Below are positions 31,776-40,924 of a stretch of DNA of 40,924 bases, piece after piece. The translations under genes and the position numbers were made by a program. The DNA is from Oceanicella sp. SM1341. Its GTDB lineage: Bacteria; Pseudomonadota; Alphaproteobacteria; Rhodobacterales; Rhodobacteraceae. The stretch covers positions 1 to 40,924 of the forward strand of contig NZ_QRGC01000038.1 in the NCBI RefSeq assembly GCF_003448965.1, read 5' to 3'. The notes beneath the pieces were generated by a model, which was given only the letters and a program-made list of their open reading frames with translations, did not search any database and was not told where the DNA came from. Positions within the stretch are counted from its first letter, which is position 1. Every line of letters begins with the position of its first letter.

Positions 31776-32021
31776 ATGATGATCGTCTGGGACGAGCCGA
31801 AGCGGCGGACAAACCTGGCCCGGCACGGGCTCGACTTCGCCGACCTGGACGAGATGTTCTTCCTCTCCTCGCTGGTGGTGCCGGCGAAGGAGAACCGCCA
31901 CATGGCGATCGGCCGGCTCGCGGACGGCACGATCGCGGTCGTCTTCGCCGTGCTGGGAACCGAGGGCGTCTCGGTTATCTCGATGCACCCGGCCAGCCGC
32001 AGGGAAAGGGACTTGCTGTGA
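31776..32021 (+). CDS. brnT: BrnT family toxin
   Basis: 81 residues, RelE-like ribonuclease fold; AAGGA eight bases before the ATG. The motifs WDEPKRRTNLARHGLDFADL, RHMAIGRL and ISMHPASRRERDLL are those of BrnT, with the expected Arg-rich catalytic end. BrnT blocks translation by cleaving RNA and is neutralised by BrnA. The toxin gene comes first, as in known brnTA loci. On a plasmid it would act in post-segregational maintenance. Confidence 0.93.
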   Translation: MMIVWDEPKRRTNLARHGLDFADLDEMFFLSSLVVPAKENRHMAIGRLADGTIAVVFAVLGTEGVSVISMHPASRRERDLL

Positions 32022-32311
32022 CCAGGAAACCGATCAGCGAAACCCGGGTGCAGGCGATGATCGCCTCCGACCCGGACGCCCCCGAGGCCACCGAGGCGGA
32101 TCTCGCCCGGGCGGTGCCCTTCACCGAGGCCTTCCCGGCGCTCGCGGAGAAGATGCGCCGCAACATCGGCGGCCGCCCGAAGGCCGAGCACCCGAAGGTG
32201 GCGGTGTCGCTGCGGCTCGACCCCGAGGTGGTCTCGCGCTTCAAGGCCGGGGGCCCCGGCTGGCAGACCCGCATGAACGAGGCGCTGCGCCGGGCCGCGG
32301 GGCTGGGCTGA
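32018..32311 (+). CDS. brnA: BrnA family antitoxin
   Basis: 97 residues, GTG start overlapping the brnT stop. The N-terminal half would wrap the toxin; the C-terminal half holds the ribbon-helix-helix: HPKVAVSLRLDPEVVSRFKA, GPGWQTRMNEALRRAAG. It represses the operon at the palindrome 31730-31751. Confidence 0.92.
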   Translation: MTRKPISETRVQAMIASDPDAPEATEADLARAVPFTEAFPALAEKMRRNIGGRPKAEHPKVAVSLRLDPEVVSRFKAGGPGWQTRMNEALRRAAGLG

Positions 32312-32657
32312 GCACAGGGGGCTGAGCACAGGGGGCAGGCGGCTGGGCGGCCTGTCTTGAGTGTTTGGCCTGAGTGCAGGGCCTGAGCGCCCGGGGGCGG
32401 GCCAGAGGCCCCGTGCCGCCCGGCCACTGGCCGCGGCGAGGGGGCCGCGCCCGGAAGCAGTATTCCCCTTCGTGCCCCCCCATGAACCCCGGCCGCGGCG
32501 CGGGTGGTCTTTCCGGCGCGCCCGGTCCCCCTCCGGCAGCAGGGAGGCGCCGGAGGGGGGGCTGGGGCGGCATACCCGTGAGGGGTGGGGAAGAAGAGGG
32601 CATGCCGCCCGCAGGGCAGGGGCCGCGGGCGGTGTCCCGCCCGGGGCCAATGGCCGC
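32312..32657. other. Gene-free GC-rich stretch
   Basis: 346 bp between brnA and the GMC gene (convergent ends). It starts with two tandem copies of a GCTGAGCACAGGGG-type unit (about 32305-32335). I see no gene, no clear terminator and no repeat family in the rest. Confidence 0.6.
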
Positions 32658-34274
32658 TCAGAGGCCGTGGCGGGCGCGGATCAGGCGGGCGGCGCGCTCG
32701 CCGATCACCGCGCAGGGGGCCTGGGTGTTGCCGGTGGTCACCCGGGGCAGCACCGAGCCGTCGGCCACGCGCAGGCCCTCGATGCCGCGCACGCACAGTT
32801 CCGCGTCGACCACCGCCATGTCGTCGCGCCCCATGCGCGCCGTGCCGCACTGGTGCCAGTAGGTCACCGCCGCGTCGCGCAGGAAGGCGTCGTCGGCCGG
32901 CCGGCCCTCGCCGGGGATCGCCTCGCGCGTCACGAAGGGGCGGAAGGCCGCCGCGGCGCCGAGCTCGCGGCACAGGCGCACGCAGGCCCGCGCCGTCTCC
33001 AGGTCCTCCGGGTGCGAGAGCATGTTGGCGTCCACGATCGGGGCCACGTGCGGGTCGGCGGCGCGCAGCCGCACCTCGCCCCGGCTCCGCGGGCGGGCGA
33101 GGCCGCCGAACATCGTCCAGCCGTGCTCGGGCACGCCGCGCGCCGCGGTGCGCTCGCTGGGCACCGGGAACTCGACCTGGCAGAACAGCAGGTCGGGCGA
33201 TTCCAGCTCCGGGCGGCTCTTCCAGTACAGCGTCGCCTCGCTGCCGCTGTTGCGCGGGGGCAGGGGGCTCGCGAGCTCCCAGATGCAGCAGAAGGCCACG
33301 TGGTCCTGCAGGTTGCGCCCCACGCCGGGGATGTGGCCGAGGACCGGGATGCCGTGGCGGTCGAGCTGGCCGCGCTCGCCCAGGCCCGAGAGCATCAGCA
33401 GCCGCGGCGTGCTGATGGCGCCGGTGGAGACGATGACTTCCGCATGCGCGGCGATGCGGCTCATCACGCCGTCACGCTCGATCTCCACGCCGCGGGCCCG
33501 CCGCCCCTCGATCAGCACCCGCCGCACCAGGGTGCCGGTGAGCACGGTGAGGTTGGGCCGGTCGGTGAAGGGCCGGGCGTAGGCGCGGTAGAGCGAGTGG
33601 CGCCGGCCGTCGCGCACCAGCATGTCGGTGATGGCGGCGCCGCCCCCGGTCTCGGTCATCCGGCCGTTGGGGCTGTCGTGGCGCGGGATGCCCAGCTCGC
33701 CCGCCGCCTCCAGCATGGCGCCGGCAAGCGGGCTGGGGTCCTGCGCCGGCTGCACCCAGACCGGGCCGCCCGTGCCGCGATACTCCGGGTCGGGCGCGCC
33801 CTGCCAGTTCTCCATCTCGCGGTAGAGGCCGCGCACCGCGTCATGGCCCCAGCCGGCGTCGCCGGTCTCGGCGGCGTAATGGTCCCAGTCGCTGCGGTGG
33901 CCGCGCGCCCAGACCATCACGTTCACGCTCGAGCCGCCGCCCAGCCCCTTGCCCATCGACATCGGCAGGGCGCGGCCGTCGAGATGCGGGTTCGGCTCGG
34001 CGAGGAAGCCCCAGTCGCGCTCGCTGCCCAGGTTGGCGGGCCAGCGCGCCGGGTCGAGCACGGTCTCGGCCTCGTCGCTGCCGCCGGCCTCGACGAGCAG
34101 CACGCTGCAATCGGGGTTCTCGGCCAGGCGCCGGGCGATCACCGAGCCGGAGGCGCCGGCGCCGCAGATGATGAAGTCGTAGGCCGGGCGCAGCGCGGCG
34201 GTGAGCCGGGCCTGGTTCTCGCGCGCGCGGCGCTCGAAATCCGCGGTCTCGGCGGGGGAGGGGGGCGTGGTCAT
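32658..34274 (-). CDS. GMC-family FAD oxidoreductase (choline/alcohol dehydrogenase-like)
   Basis: 538 residues from the ATG at 34274. FAD Rossmann site DFIICGAGASGSVIARRL; GMC signature 1 GKGLGGGSSVNVMVWARG; signature 2 STGAISTPRLLMLSG; C-terminal catalytic His in TYWHQCGTARMG and the Asn in GNTQAPCAVIGE. It oxidises a primary or secondary alcohol. It stands alone on the minus strand with no betaine-pathway genes nearby, so choline as substrate is not supported. A 256-bp GC-rich gap with hairpins separates it from the hydrolase upstream. Confidence 0.92.
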   Translation of the reverse strand: MTTPPSPAETADFERRARENQARLTAALRPAYDFIICGAGASGSVIARRLAENPDCSVLLVEAGGSDEAETVLDPARWPANLGSERDWGFLAEPNPHLDGRALPMSMGKGLGGGSSVNVMVWARGHRSDWDHYAAETGDAGWGHDAVRGLYREMENWQGAPDPEYRGTGGPVWVQPAQDPSPLAGAMLEAAGELGIPRHDSPNGRMTETGGGAAITDMLVRDGRRHSLYRAYARPFTDRPNLTVLTGTLVRRVLIEGRRARGVEIERDGVMSRIAAHAEVIVSTGAISTPRLLMLSGLGERGQLDRHGIPVLGHIPGVGRNLQDHVAFCCIWELASPLPPRNSGSEATLYWKSRPELESPDLLFCQVEFPVPSERTAARGVPEHGWTMFGGLARPRSRGEVRLRAADPHVAPIVDANMLSHPEDLETARACVRLCRELGAAAAFRPFVTREAIPGEGRPADDAFLRDAAVTYWHQCGTARMGRDDMAVVDAELCVRGIEGLRVADGSVLPRVTTGNTQAPCAVIGERAARLIRARHGL

Positions 34275-34530
34275 GAGGACAGCCTTTCGCTGAAGGGGGT
34301 GGGGCTGGCCGGCGCGCGTGCGACGGCGCGCGCCGGAGGGCACGGGCAGGGGGCCGCGAGGCCCCCCGGCAGGTGTCGGGGCCGGTGGTCCGGGCCGGGG
34401 TGAGGGTCAGGGTCTGGCGGGTCAGGGTCGGGGCGGGCGCCGGGGCGCGCCGCCCCGGGCCCGGGGCCCCTGCCTCAGGTTGCCGGGCTTGGGGACGGGC
34501 TTGGGATCGGGCCTCGGGACGGGCCTCGGA

Positions 34531-35328
34531 TCAGCGGGCCTCGGCCGTCTCTTCGGCGGCGGAGGCCTGGCGCGCGGCCTCCTCGATCACGTCGGCCACG
34601 GCCTCGGCCTGCGAGATGAACAGCGCGTGGCTGGCGCCGGGCAGCTCGGTGACCTGCGCGCCGATCCGCTCGGCCATGGCATGGAGCATGCGCTGGTCGA
34701 AGGCCTTGTCGGCGGTGCCGAACACCGCCCGGCTCGGCCGGTCGCGCCAGGCGGCGTGCTGCAGCGGCGTGGCGAAGACCGACATGTTGATCGGCACCTG
34801 CGAGGCGGCGAGGAAGGCGGCATCCGCCTCCGGCAGGTCGGCCGCGAAGGCGGCGCGGAACTGGTCACGGGGCACGAAGCCGAACCCGTCGGCGCCGGTC
34901 TCGATCACGAACTCGGGCGGCGTGGTGAAGCCCGCGTATTGCTGGGCCGTGGTCTCGCCCGCGTCGGGCGCCAGCGCGGCGACATAGACCAGCGCGCGCA
35001 CCGCGGGGTGAATACCCGCCTCGGTGATCACGCTGCCGCCCCAGCTGTGGCCGACCAGAACCGCCGGGCCGTCCTGGCGGTCGAGCACGCGCCGGGTGGC
35101 GGCGACATCCTCGGCCAGCGAGGTGAGCGGGTTCTGCACTTCGCTCACGTGGTAGCCGCGCGCGGTGAGGATGTCATGCACCCCGCGCCAGCCCGAGGCG
35201 TCGGCGAAGGCGCCGTGCACGAGGACGATGTTCCTCACCGGGGTCTCTTCGGCCCGGGCGGCGAGGGGCGCGGCCAGCGCGGCGATGGCGGCGGCGGCCA
35301 GCATGGCATTGCGAAGCATGGTGATCAT
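34531..35328 (-). CDS. Exported alpha/beta hydrolase
   Basis: 265 residues with a signal peptide (hydrophobic segment at 8-22, cleavage near AARA-EE). Alpha/beta hydrolase features: oxyanion loop VHGAFADASGWRG, nucleophile elbow GHSWGG (Ser95) and the C-terminal His in GASHALFIS. An internal ATG at 35319 is an alternative start. It is an esterase-like periplasmic enzyme of the family often annotated with the salicylate/alkaloid esterases. It is divergent from an OhrR-like regulator with two palindromes between them, so its expression probably follows organic peroxide or a related signal. Confidence 0.88.
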   Translation of the reverse strand: MITMLRNAMLAAAAIAALAAPLAARAEETPVRNIVLVHGAFADASGWRGVHDILTARGYHVSEVQNPLTSLAEDVAATRRVLDRQDGPAVLVGHSWGGSVITEAGIHPAVRALVYVAALAPDAGETTAQQYAGFTTPPEFVIETGADGFGFVPRDQFRAAFAADLPEADAAFLAASQVPINMSVFATPLQHAAWRDRPSRAVFGTADKAFDQRMLHAMAERIGAQVTELPGASHALFISQAEAVADVIEEAARQASAAEETAEAR

Positions 35329-35368
35329 CGGGGCATCCTCCTCGGGAGCTTGGAGCGGGAATCTGATT

Positions 35369-35440
35369 GCGATAATTGTTATCGCGATAAGTGAGATAGT
35401 GACTCGCGCCGCCCTTGTCCAGCGGAAATGTATCGCGATA
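35369..35440. promoter_or_regulatory. Two operators between the hydrolase and the OhrR-like gene
   Basis: GCGATAA-TTG-TTATCGC (35369-35385) and the 10-bp palindrome TATCGCGATA (35431-35440) share the ATCGC/GCGAT half. Their centres are about 58 bp apart, one near each divergent gene, in an AT-rich gap. Confidence 0.7.
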
Positions 35441-35537
35441 TATGTTTTCGTGATCTGACACCCGGGCCCGGCTCCTCCCGACGGCCCGCCCCCCTGATCC
35501 GGGCCGTCCGGCCCGGGCCCCGAGAAAGGAGCGCCGC

Positions 35538-36026
35538 ATGCCCGATGATGCCGCCGTACCCGGCCCCGTACCCGGCCCCGTGCCGCTCGAGGACCAGCTC
35601 TGCTACGCGATCTACTCGGCTGGGATCGCGATCCAGCGGGCCTACAAGCCGCTTCTGGACGCGCTCGGGCTCACCTATCCGCAATACCTGGTGCTGAACG
35701 TGCTGTGGCGCGAGGACGGGCAGACCGTGGGCCGGCTGGCCGAGAGCCTGGCGCTCGAGTCGAGCACGCTCACGCCGCTGCTCAAGCGCCTGGAGGCGGC
35801 CGGGCTGCTGCGCCGCACCCGCAACCCCGCCAACGAGCGCCAGGTTCTGGTGGCGCTGACCGAGGCGGGCCAGGCACTGCGCGCGCGCGCCGGCTGCCTG
35901 GGCGAGGCGCTGCTGGAGGCCTCGGGCCAGACCCCGGCCGCGCTCGCCGCCCTGAACCGCGACCTCATCCGCCTGCGCGAGGCGGTGAGCGCCCATTCCG
36001 GCCCCCAGGCCCGCACCGCGGGCTGA
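35538..36026 (+). CDS. MarR family regulator, OhrR-like
   Basis: 162 residues; AAAGGA upstream. The N-terminal helix LEDQLCYAIYSAG carries Cys22 in the position of the peroxide-reactive Cys of OhrR. It continues LLDALGLTYPQYLVLNVLWR, then the wing ESSTLTPLLKRLEAAGLLRR, NERQVLVALTEAG. In OhrR, oxidation of this Cys by organic hydroperoxide releases DNA. No ohr gene is visible; the divergent hydrolase is the evident target. The proline-rich VPGPVPGPVP start is unusual. Confidence 0.88.
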   Translation: MPDDAAVPGPVPGPVPLEDQLCYAIYSAGIAIQRAYKPLLDALGLTYPQYLVLNVLWREDGQTVGRLAESLALESSTLTPLLKRLEAAGLLRRTRNPANERQVLVALTEAGQALRARAGCLGEALLEASGQTPAALAALNRDLIRLREAVSAHSGPQARTAG

Positions 36027-36068
36027 GCGGGCGGCGGGCAGGCCCCCCCGGGGGGATTTCGCCTTGTG

Positions 36069-36100
36069 CCCGGCACGCTCGCCCGCGTGCCGGGATTTTT
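36069..36100 (+). terminator. Rho-independent terminator after the OhrR-like gene
   Basis: CCCGGCACGC (36069-36078), loop TCGCCC, GCGTGCCGGG (36085-36094), then ATTTTT. Confidence 0.85.
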
Positions 36101-36261
36101 CATGGGATCCGGGGGGTTGCGCCGCTGCCGCGCGTTCCGGGGGCGCTCTGCCCGGCACCGGGCGGGGGCGCGGGGCGGGGGGATGGCTCCCGGTAATATG
36201 CCATTATCGGGAGGATAGTTTCCAGAAAGGCCGACGCCGCAACCCCGCGCCGCCTTGGGGC

Positions 36262-37308
<1,047 letters not shown>

Positions 37309-37369
37309 TCATGCGGCGCGCCGCGAGAGTGGGGGGAGGACCCGGGCGCCGCGGCAGGAGGGCGGGGTG

Positions 37370-39493
37370 TCAGAGCGTGCAGCTCACGCAGCCCTCGACC
37401 TCGGTGCCCTCGAGCGCGGTCTGGCGCAGGCGGACGTAGTAGAGCGTCTTGATGCCCTTGCGCCAGGCGAGGATCTGGGCACGGTTGATGTCGCGCGTCG
37501 TGGCCTCGGCGGGGAAGAACAGCGTCAGAGACAGGCCCTGGTCCACGTGTTCGGTGGCCGCGGCGTAGGTCTCGATCAGCGCCTCGGGCCCGACCTCGTA
37601 GGCATCGCGGTAATACTCGAGATTGTCGTTGGTCATGAAGGGCGCGGGGTAGTAGACGCGGCCGATCCTGCCCTCCTTGCGGATCTCGATCTTCGAGACG
37701 ATCGGGTGGATCGAGGAGGTGGAGTTGTTGATGTAGGAGATGCTGCCCGTGGGCGGCACGGCCTGCAGGTTGCGGTTGTAGAGCCCGTGGGCCATCACCT
37801 CGGCCTTCAACGCCGCCCAGTCCGTGCGGCCGGGCAGGGCGATGCCCGCGAAGAGCTGCGCCACCGTCCCGCTCTGCGGCAGCCAGTCCCGGTCGGTGTA
37901 TTTGTCGAAGAAGCCGCCGGAGGCATAGCTGCTCTGCTCGAATCCGCGGAAGCGCTCCCCCGTCTCGCGGGCCAGCGCGCAGGAGGCGCGGATGGCATGG
38001 AAGGCCACGGCGGCGAAGTAGACGGAGGTGAACTCCACCCCCTCGGGGCTGCCGTAATGCACCCGCTCGCGGGCGAGGTAGCCGTGCAGGTTCATCTGCC
38101 CGAGCCCGATGGCATGGCTCTCGTCATTGCCGCGGCGCACCGAGGGCACGCTGTCGATGGCCGACATCTCCGACACGGCGGTGAGCGCGCGCACCGCCCG
38201 CTCCACCGTGGCGCCGAGGTCGGCGCCGTCCATGGTCTTCGCGATGTTCAGCGAGCCGAGGTTGCAGGAGATGTCGGTGCCCAGGTGTGCATAGCTCAGG
38301 TCCTCTTTGTAGGTCGAGGCCTCGTTCACCTGCAGGATCTCCGAGCAGAGGTTGGACATGGTGATGCGCCCGGCCACCGGGTTCGCGCGGTTCACCGTGT
38401 CCTCGAACATGATGTAGGGATAGCCGCTCTCGAACTGGATCTCGGCGAGGGTCTGGAAGAAGGCGCGGGCGCCGATCTTCTTCTTGGCGATGCGCTTGTC
38501 TGCGACCATCTCGGCGTATTTCTCGGTTACGGAGATCTCCGAGAAAGGCACGCCGTAGACCTTCTCCACGTCATGCGGCGAGAAGAGGTACATCTCGGCA
38601 TTGCGCCTGGCGAGCTCGAAGGTCACGTCGGGGATGACCACGCCGAGCGAGAGGGTCTTGATGCGGATCTTCTCGTCGGCGTTCTCGCGCTTGGTGTCGA
38701 GAAAGCGCAGGATGTCGGGATGATGGGCGTTGAGATAGACCGCCCCCGCCCCCTGCCGCGCGCCGAGCTGGTTGGCGTAGCTGAAGCTGTCCTCCAGCAG
38801 TTTCATGATCGGGATCACCCCGGAGGACTGGTTCTCGATGCCCTTGATCGGGGCGCCGTGCTCACGGATGTTGGTGAGCATCAGCGCCACGCCGCCGCCG
38901 CGCCGCGAGAGCTGCAGCGCCGAGTTGATGCTGCGCCCGATCGATTCCATGTTGTCTTCCATGCGCAGCAGGAAGCAGGAGATGAGCTCTCCGCGGCTCT
39001 TCTTGCCGGCGTTGAGGAAGGTGGGCGTGGCGGGCTGGAACCGGCCCGAGAGGATCTCCTCCATGAAGGCCATCGCCAGCGCCTCGTCGCCGCGCGCCAG
39101 CGTGAGGGCACACATCACCACCCGGTCCTCGTAGCGCTCGAGGAAGCGTTTCCCGTCACGGGTCCTGAGCGTGTAGGAGGTGTAGTACTTGAAAGCGCCG
39201 AGGAAGGTGGGGAAGCGGAACTTCTTCGCGAAGGCCGCGTCCCAGATCCGGTGCAGGAAGGCGCGCGGATAGGCGGCGAGCACTTCGGCCTCGTAGTAGC
39301 CCTCGTCCACCAGGTAGTCGAGCTTCTCGTCCAGCGAGTGGAAGAACACCGTGTTCTGGTTCACGTGCCGCAGGAAGTATTGCCGCGCGGCCATGCGGTC
39401 CGCGTCGAAGCGGATGCGGCCCTCGGCATCGTAGAGGTTCAGCATCGCGTTCAGCGCGTGGAAGTCCAGCGTGTCGCTCACATGGTCGAGCAT
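37370..39493 (-). CDS. nrdE: Class Ib ribonucleotide reductase, alpha (catalytic) subunit
   Basis: 707 residues from the ATG at 39493, overlapping the end of nrdI by 16 bases. Active-site features: Cys in [10 protein letters not shown], the thiyl-radical Cys in [18 protein letters not shown], and the C-terminal redox pair CVSCTL that NrdH reduces. It lacks the N-terminal ATP cone of NrdA, as expected of NrdE. It makes deoxynucleoside diphosphates without cobalamin. Confidence 0.96.
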   Translation of the reverse strand: MLDHVSDTLDFHALNAMLNLYDAEGRIRFDADRMAARQYFLRHVNQNTVFFHSLDEKLDYLVDEGYYEAEVLAAYPRAFLHRIWDAAFAKKFRFPTFLGAFKYYTSYTLRTRDGKRFLERYEDRVVMCALTLARGDEALAMAFMEEILSGRFQPATPTFLNAGKKSRGELISCFLLRMEDNMESIGRSINSALQLSRRGGGVALMLTNIREHGAPIKGIENQSSGVIPIMKLLEDSFSYANQLGARQGAGAVYLNAHHPDILRFLDTKRENADEKIRIKTLSLGVVIPDVTFELARRNAEMYLFSPHDVEKVYGVPFSEISVTEKYAEMVADKRIAKKKIGARAFFQTLAEIQFESGYPYIMFEDTVNRANPVAGRITMSNLCSEILQVNEASTYKEDLSYAHLGTDISCNLGSLNIAKTMDGADLGATVERAVRALTAVSEMSAIDSVPSVRRGNDESHAIGLGQMNLHGYLARERVHYGSPEGVEFTSVYFAAVAFHAIRASCALARETGERFRGFEQSSYASGGFFDKYTDRDWLPQSGTVAQLFAGIALPGRTDWAALKAEVMAHGLYNRNLQAVPPTGSISYINNSTSSIHPIVSKIEIRKEGRIGRVYYPAPFMTNDNLEYYRDAYEVGPEALIETYAAATEHVDQGLSLTLFFPAEATTRDINRAQILAWRKGIKTLYYVRLRQTALEGTEVEGCVSCTL

Positions 39494-39888
39494 GGGGTCC
39501 CCCGGAATGTGTCCAGCCCGGCGGCGACCCGGGCAATGTCGGTCTCGCTGCCGGCCAGCTCGAACTTGCAGAGCACGGGCACGGAGCATTTTGCGGCGAT
39601 GACATCGGCGGCCAACCCGTAGGTGGCGCCGAAATTGCGGTTCCCGCCGCCGATGACGCCCCGGATCAGGGCCCGGCGCGCGGGGTCGTTGAGGAAGCGG
39701 ATCACCGGCTTTGGCACCGCGCCCCGCCCCGCGCCGTCAGCGAAGGTCGGGCAGATCAGCACGTAGGGCCGGTCGGGGGCAGGCATGTCTTCCCCGTGCA
39801 GCGGGATACGCGCCGCCGCGCGGCCGAGCCGGGCGACGAAGCGCGCCGTGTTGCCGCTGCGCGAGGAGAAGTAGACGAGCCCGGTCAT
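39478..39888 (-). CDS. nrdI: Flavodoxin-like NrdI
   Basis: 136 residues. Flavin phosphate loop [12 protein letters not shown]; the FMN-contacting [16 protein letters not shown]. It supplies superoxide or peroxide to form the manganese radical cofactor of NrdF. It lies between nrdH (12 bp) and nrdE (overlap). Confidence 0.95.
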   Translation of the reverse strand: MTGLVYFSSRSGNTARFVARLGRAAARIPLHGEDMPAPDRPYVLICPTFADGAGRGAVPKPVIRFLNDPARRALIRGVIGGGNRNFGATYGLAADVIAAKCSVPVLCKFELAGSETDIARVAAGLDTFRGTPCSTM

Positions 39889-39900
39889 CCCCGCGCGGGC

Positions 39901-40122
39901 TCAGGCCAGCCGGCCGATCATGTCCGGGCGGAAGCCCGACCAGTGCGCGTCCCCGGCGATCACCACCGGCGCCTGCCGGTAGCCAAGGGCGGTGACCCGG
40001 GCGAGGGCGCCGTCATCCGCGGTGAGGTCGACCAGCTCGTAGGCGATGCCCTTCGCGTCGAGCGCCCGGGTGGTGGCGGTGCACTGCACGCAGGCGGGCT
40101 TGGAGAAGACGGTGATCGTCAT
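39901..40122 (-). CDS. nrdH: Glutaredoxin-like electron donor NrdH
   Basis: 73 residues from the ATG at 40122 (AGAGGA upstream); any upstream frame extension runs into the riboswitch leader. Redox motif CVQC in FSKPACVQCTATTRAL; the C-terminal SGFRPDMIGRL block is typical of NrdH. It reduces NrdE with thioredoxin reductase. First gene of nrdHIEF behind the cobalamin riboswitch. Confidence 0.95.
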   Translation of the reverse strand: MTITVFSKPACVQCTATTRALDAKGIAYELVDLTADDGALARVTALGYRQAPVVIAGDAHWSGFRPDMIGRLA

Positions 40123-40231
40123 GGCGCATCCTCTGCTCGGTGGCGGGGGGGGGGGACGCATGCGCCGGGGGCGGTCCGGGACCGCCCATTCAGCAGACAC
40201 GCCCCGAACCCTCCGTTCGTGGTCAAATCCT

Positions 40232-40425
40232 GATGCTCCGGGCAGGTCTCCTGACTTTGCGGCCTCCGGCCCTGCTAGCCTTCCCGGGGGCAATCCCAGT
40301 GGCATCCAGACAGGACATTCCGCGCATCAGCGCGCGCCGCTTACAGTTGCGGGGGCAGCGCCGGAGTTTCACCGGCTTCCCTTTTCACCGCGAAGCTTGC
40401 ACTCCGCGACACCTGAAGCGTCTAC
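40232..40425 (-). ncRNA. Cobalamin (AdoCbl) riboswitch leading nrdHIEF
   Basis: Read on the minus strand it has, in order, the conserved parts of the class: GAAGCCGGTGAAACTCCGG (B12 box hairpin), CGCAACTGTAA, GCCACTGG, a GGGAAGGC/GGCCGGAGGCC stem pair, and AAGTCAGGAGACCTGCC. The first 5' element GGTGTCGCGG is also there. It ends about 110 bp before the nrdH ATG. In this class adenosylcobalamin binding lowers expression, so the B12-independent reductase is made when B12 is scarce. Confidence 0.95.
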
Positions 40426-40552
40426 ATGTTGATCAGGTTTATCAGAAAACGTCAACATGGTGCGTTTCAAAGCATCTCCGGTCACTCCGTCCTGCGGCAG
40501 CGGTCACCCGAACCGGCATCTTGGAGGGCGGCAGGATGGTCTTCAGGCCCCG

Positions 40553-40614
40553 TGCTTAACGCTCTCTGCTGGAGCCATGCTCGACGGAAGTTCTTCGAGC
40601 TTGTGGAGTGTTGA
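40553..40614 (+). pseudogene. IS66-family transposase remnant
   Basis: A 20-codon piece, LNALCWSHARRKFFELVEC, matches the conserved GCWAHARRKFFEL stretch of IS66 TnpC and then stops at TGA. Nothing of the element's remaining genes is visible. The next 50 bases, with spaced TGACCC motifs, resemble IS21-type ends only weakly. Confidence 0.6.
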
Positions 40615-40731
40615 TTTCCACCCGGAACTGACCCGGGTTTTCCATCGAGAGGTGACCCTCCTTGGATTATGCTGAGCGGATCATGTTTGCATCAAAACAT
40701 GCAGTTCCTTCCGGGATTCTTGGCATCGCAC

Positions 40732-40748
40732 ATTTGGTACTACCATTA
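40732..40748. promoter_or_regulatory. FadR/GntR-type operator F upstream of etfB
   Basis: ATTTGGTACTACCATTA; the core TGGTACTACCA fits TGGTnnnACCA exactly and the right arm CCATTA equals that of operators A and D. It is 93 bp upstream of the etfB ATG and ties etfBA to the catabolic regulon. Confidence 0.65.
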
Positions 40749-40750
40749 AT

Positions 40751-40778
40751 CCAATACAGCTGGCATCAAGTGTATTGG
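40751..40778. promoter_or_regulatory. Inverted repeat CCAATACA / TGTATTGG upstream of etfB
   Basis: Perfect 8-bp arms, 12-bp spacer, directly after operator F. The right arm runs on as TATTGGTCAGATCC, a half-match to the shared operator. Confidence 0.5.
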
Positions 40779-40840
40779 TCAGATCCTCCTGTTCGGGCGG
40801 CTGGCTTCAAGCGTTTCAACACCGAAAGGAACAGTCGCAT

Positions 40841-40924
40841 ATGAAAATCCTCGTGCCGGTCAAACGCGTGATCGACTACAACGTGAAGGTCCGCGTGAAG
40901 GCGGATGGCAGCGGTGTCGATCTC
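40841..40924 (+). CDS. etfB: Electron transfer flavoprotein beta subunit, truncated by the window end
   Basis: 28 codons, beginning [20 protein letters not shown], the conserved ETF-beta N-terminus. AAAGGA ten bases before the ATG. ETF beta binds AMP and works with ETF alpha as acceptor for acyl-CoA dehydrogenases. The etfA remainder at the other window end would follow it on a circular molecule. Confidence 0.93.
   Translation, partial: MKILVPVKRVIDYNVKVRVKADGSGVDL

Noticed and set aside
32658-34274. Choline dehydrogenase (betA) assignment
   Set aside because: Only general GMC motifs are visible and no betaine aldehyde dehydrogenase or betI lies nearby.

Overview
This window is high-GC DNA from an alphaproteobacterium, most likely a member of the Rhodobacterales (Paracoccaceae/Roseobacter group). 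The signs are an RPA-type plasmid initiator, RepA/RepB-like partition genes with repABC-type parS palindromes, an EcfG-like sigma factor with an EcfG-type promoter, two TRAP/FadR-type catabolic modules and dense ATGA-coupled operons. It carries one complete iteron-type plasmid replication and partition module. Both ends lie inside an etfBA pair: the left end holds the last three quarters of etfA and the right end the first 28 codons of etfB. The simplest reading is a circular plasmid of roughly 42 kb whose break falls in etfBA. That is inference; a second etf copy elsewhere could give the same picture.

Region 1 (1-18260) is a catabolic island. A plus-strand operon (1794-8509) encodes a DUF35 OB-fold protein, a thiolase-like partner, a small HicB-like protein, a Rieske ring-hydroxylating oxygenase, two adjacent family III CoA-transferases of which only the second keeps the catalytic Asp, and an FNR/2Fe-2S reductase. 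An AMACR-like racemase is divergent to it. A minus-strand operon (8677-12022) encodes an acyl-CoA dehydrogenase, a further CoA-transferase and a nitroreductase-fold protein. Two FadR-subfamily GntR regulators, a multi-spanning membrane protein and a DctPQM TRAP transporter follow. A shared operator of the form TAATGG-N5-CCATTA, matching the known FadR/VanR-like TGGTnnnACCA core, recurs in front of the divergent catabolic genes, the acyl-CoA dehydrogenase operon, the membrane gene, the TRAP operon and etfB. The region therefore looks like one regulon: carboxylate uptake, CoA transfer, ring or chain oxygenation, dehydrogenation, thiolase-type cleavage and electron disposal through ETF. The substrate cannot be read from the sequence.

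Region 2 (18260-20790) holds a RepA-like AAA ATPase operon with a DnaA box upstream and phased CGGGACA repeats plus a large hairpin downstream. It may be a second, non-autonomous or relic replication module. Region 3 (20790-24770) is an accessory stress-signalling unit: an EcfG-like sigma factor and a CheB-CheR-PAS-HWE kinase gene interrupted by one in-frame amber codon in a repeated linker. Region 4 (24840-29313) is the replication and partition core: DnaA box, AT-rich repeats, five iterons, the RPA initiator gene, ten identical 16-bp parS palindromes, parB and parA.

Region 5 (29420-36100) is accessory cargo: a LysR regulator divergent from an NTF2-like protein and an SDR, a BrnT/BrnA toxin-antitoxin pair with its palindromic operator, a GMC oxidoreductase, and an exported alpha/beta hydrolase divergent from an OhrR-like MarR regulator. 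Region 6 (36262-40425) is a class Ib ribonucleotide reductase operon nrdHIEF (minus strand) under a cobalamin riboswitch, which implies a B12-dependent reductase elsewhere in the cell. A short IS66 transposase remnant and the etfB promoter close the window.
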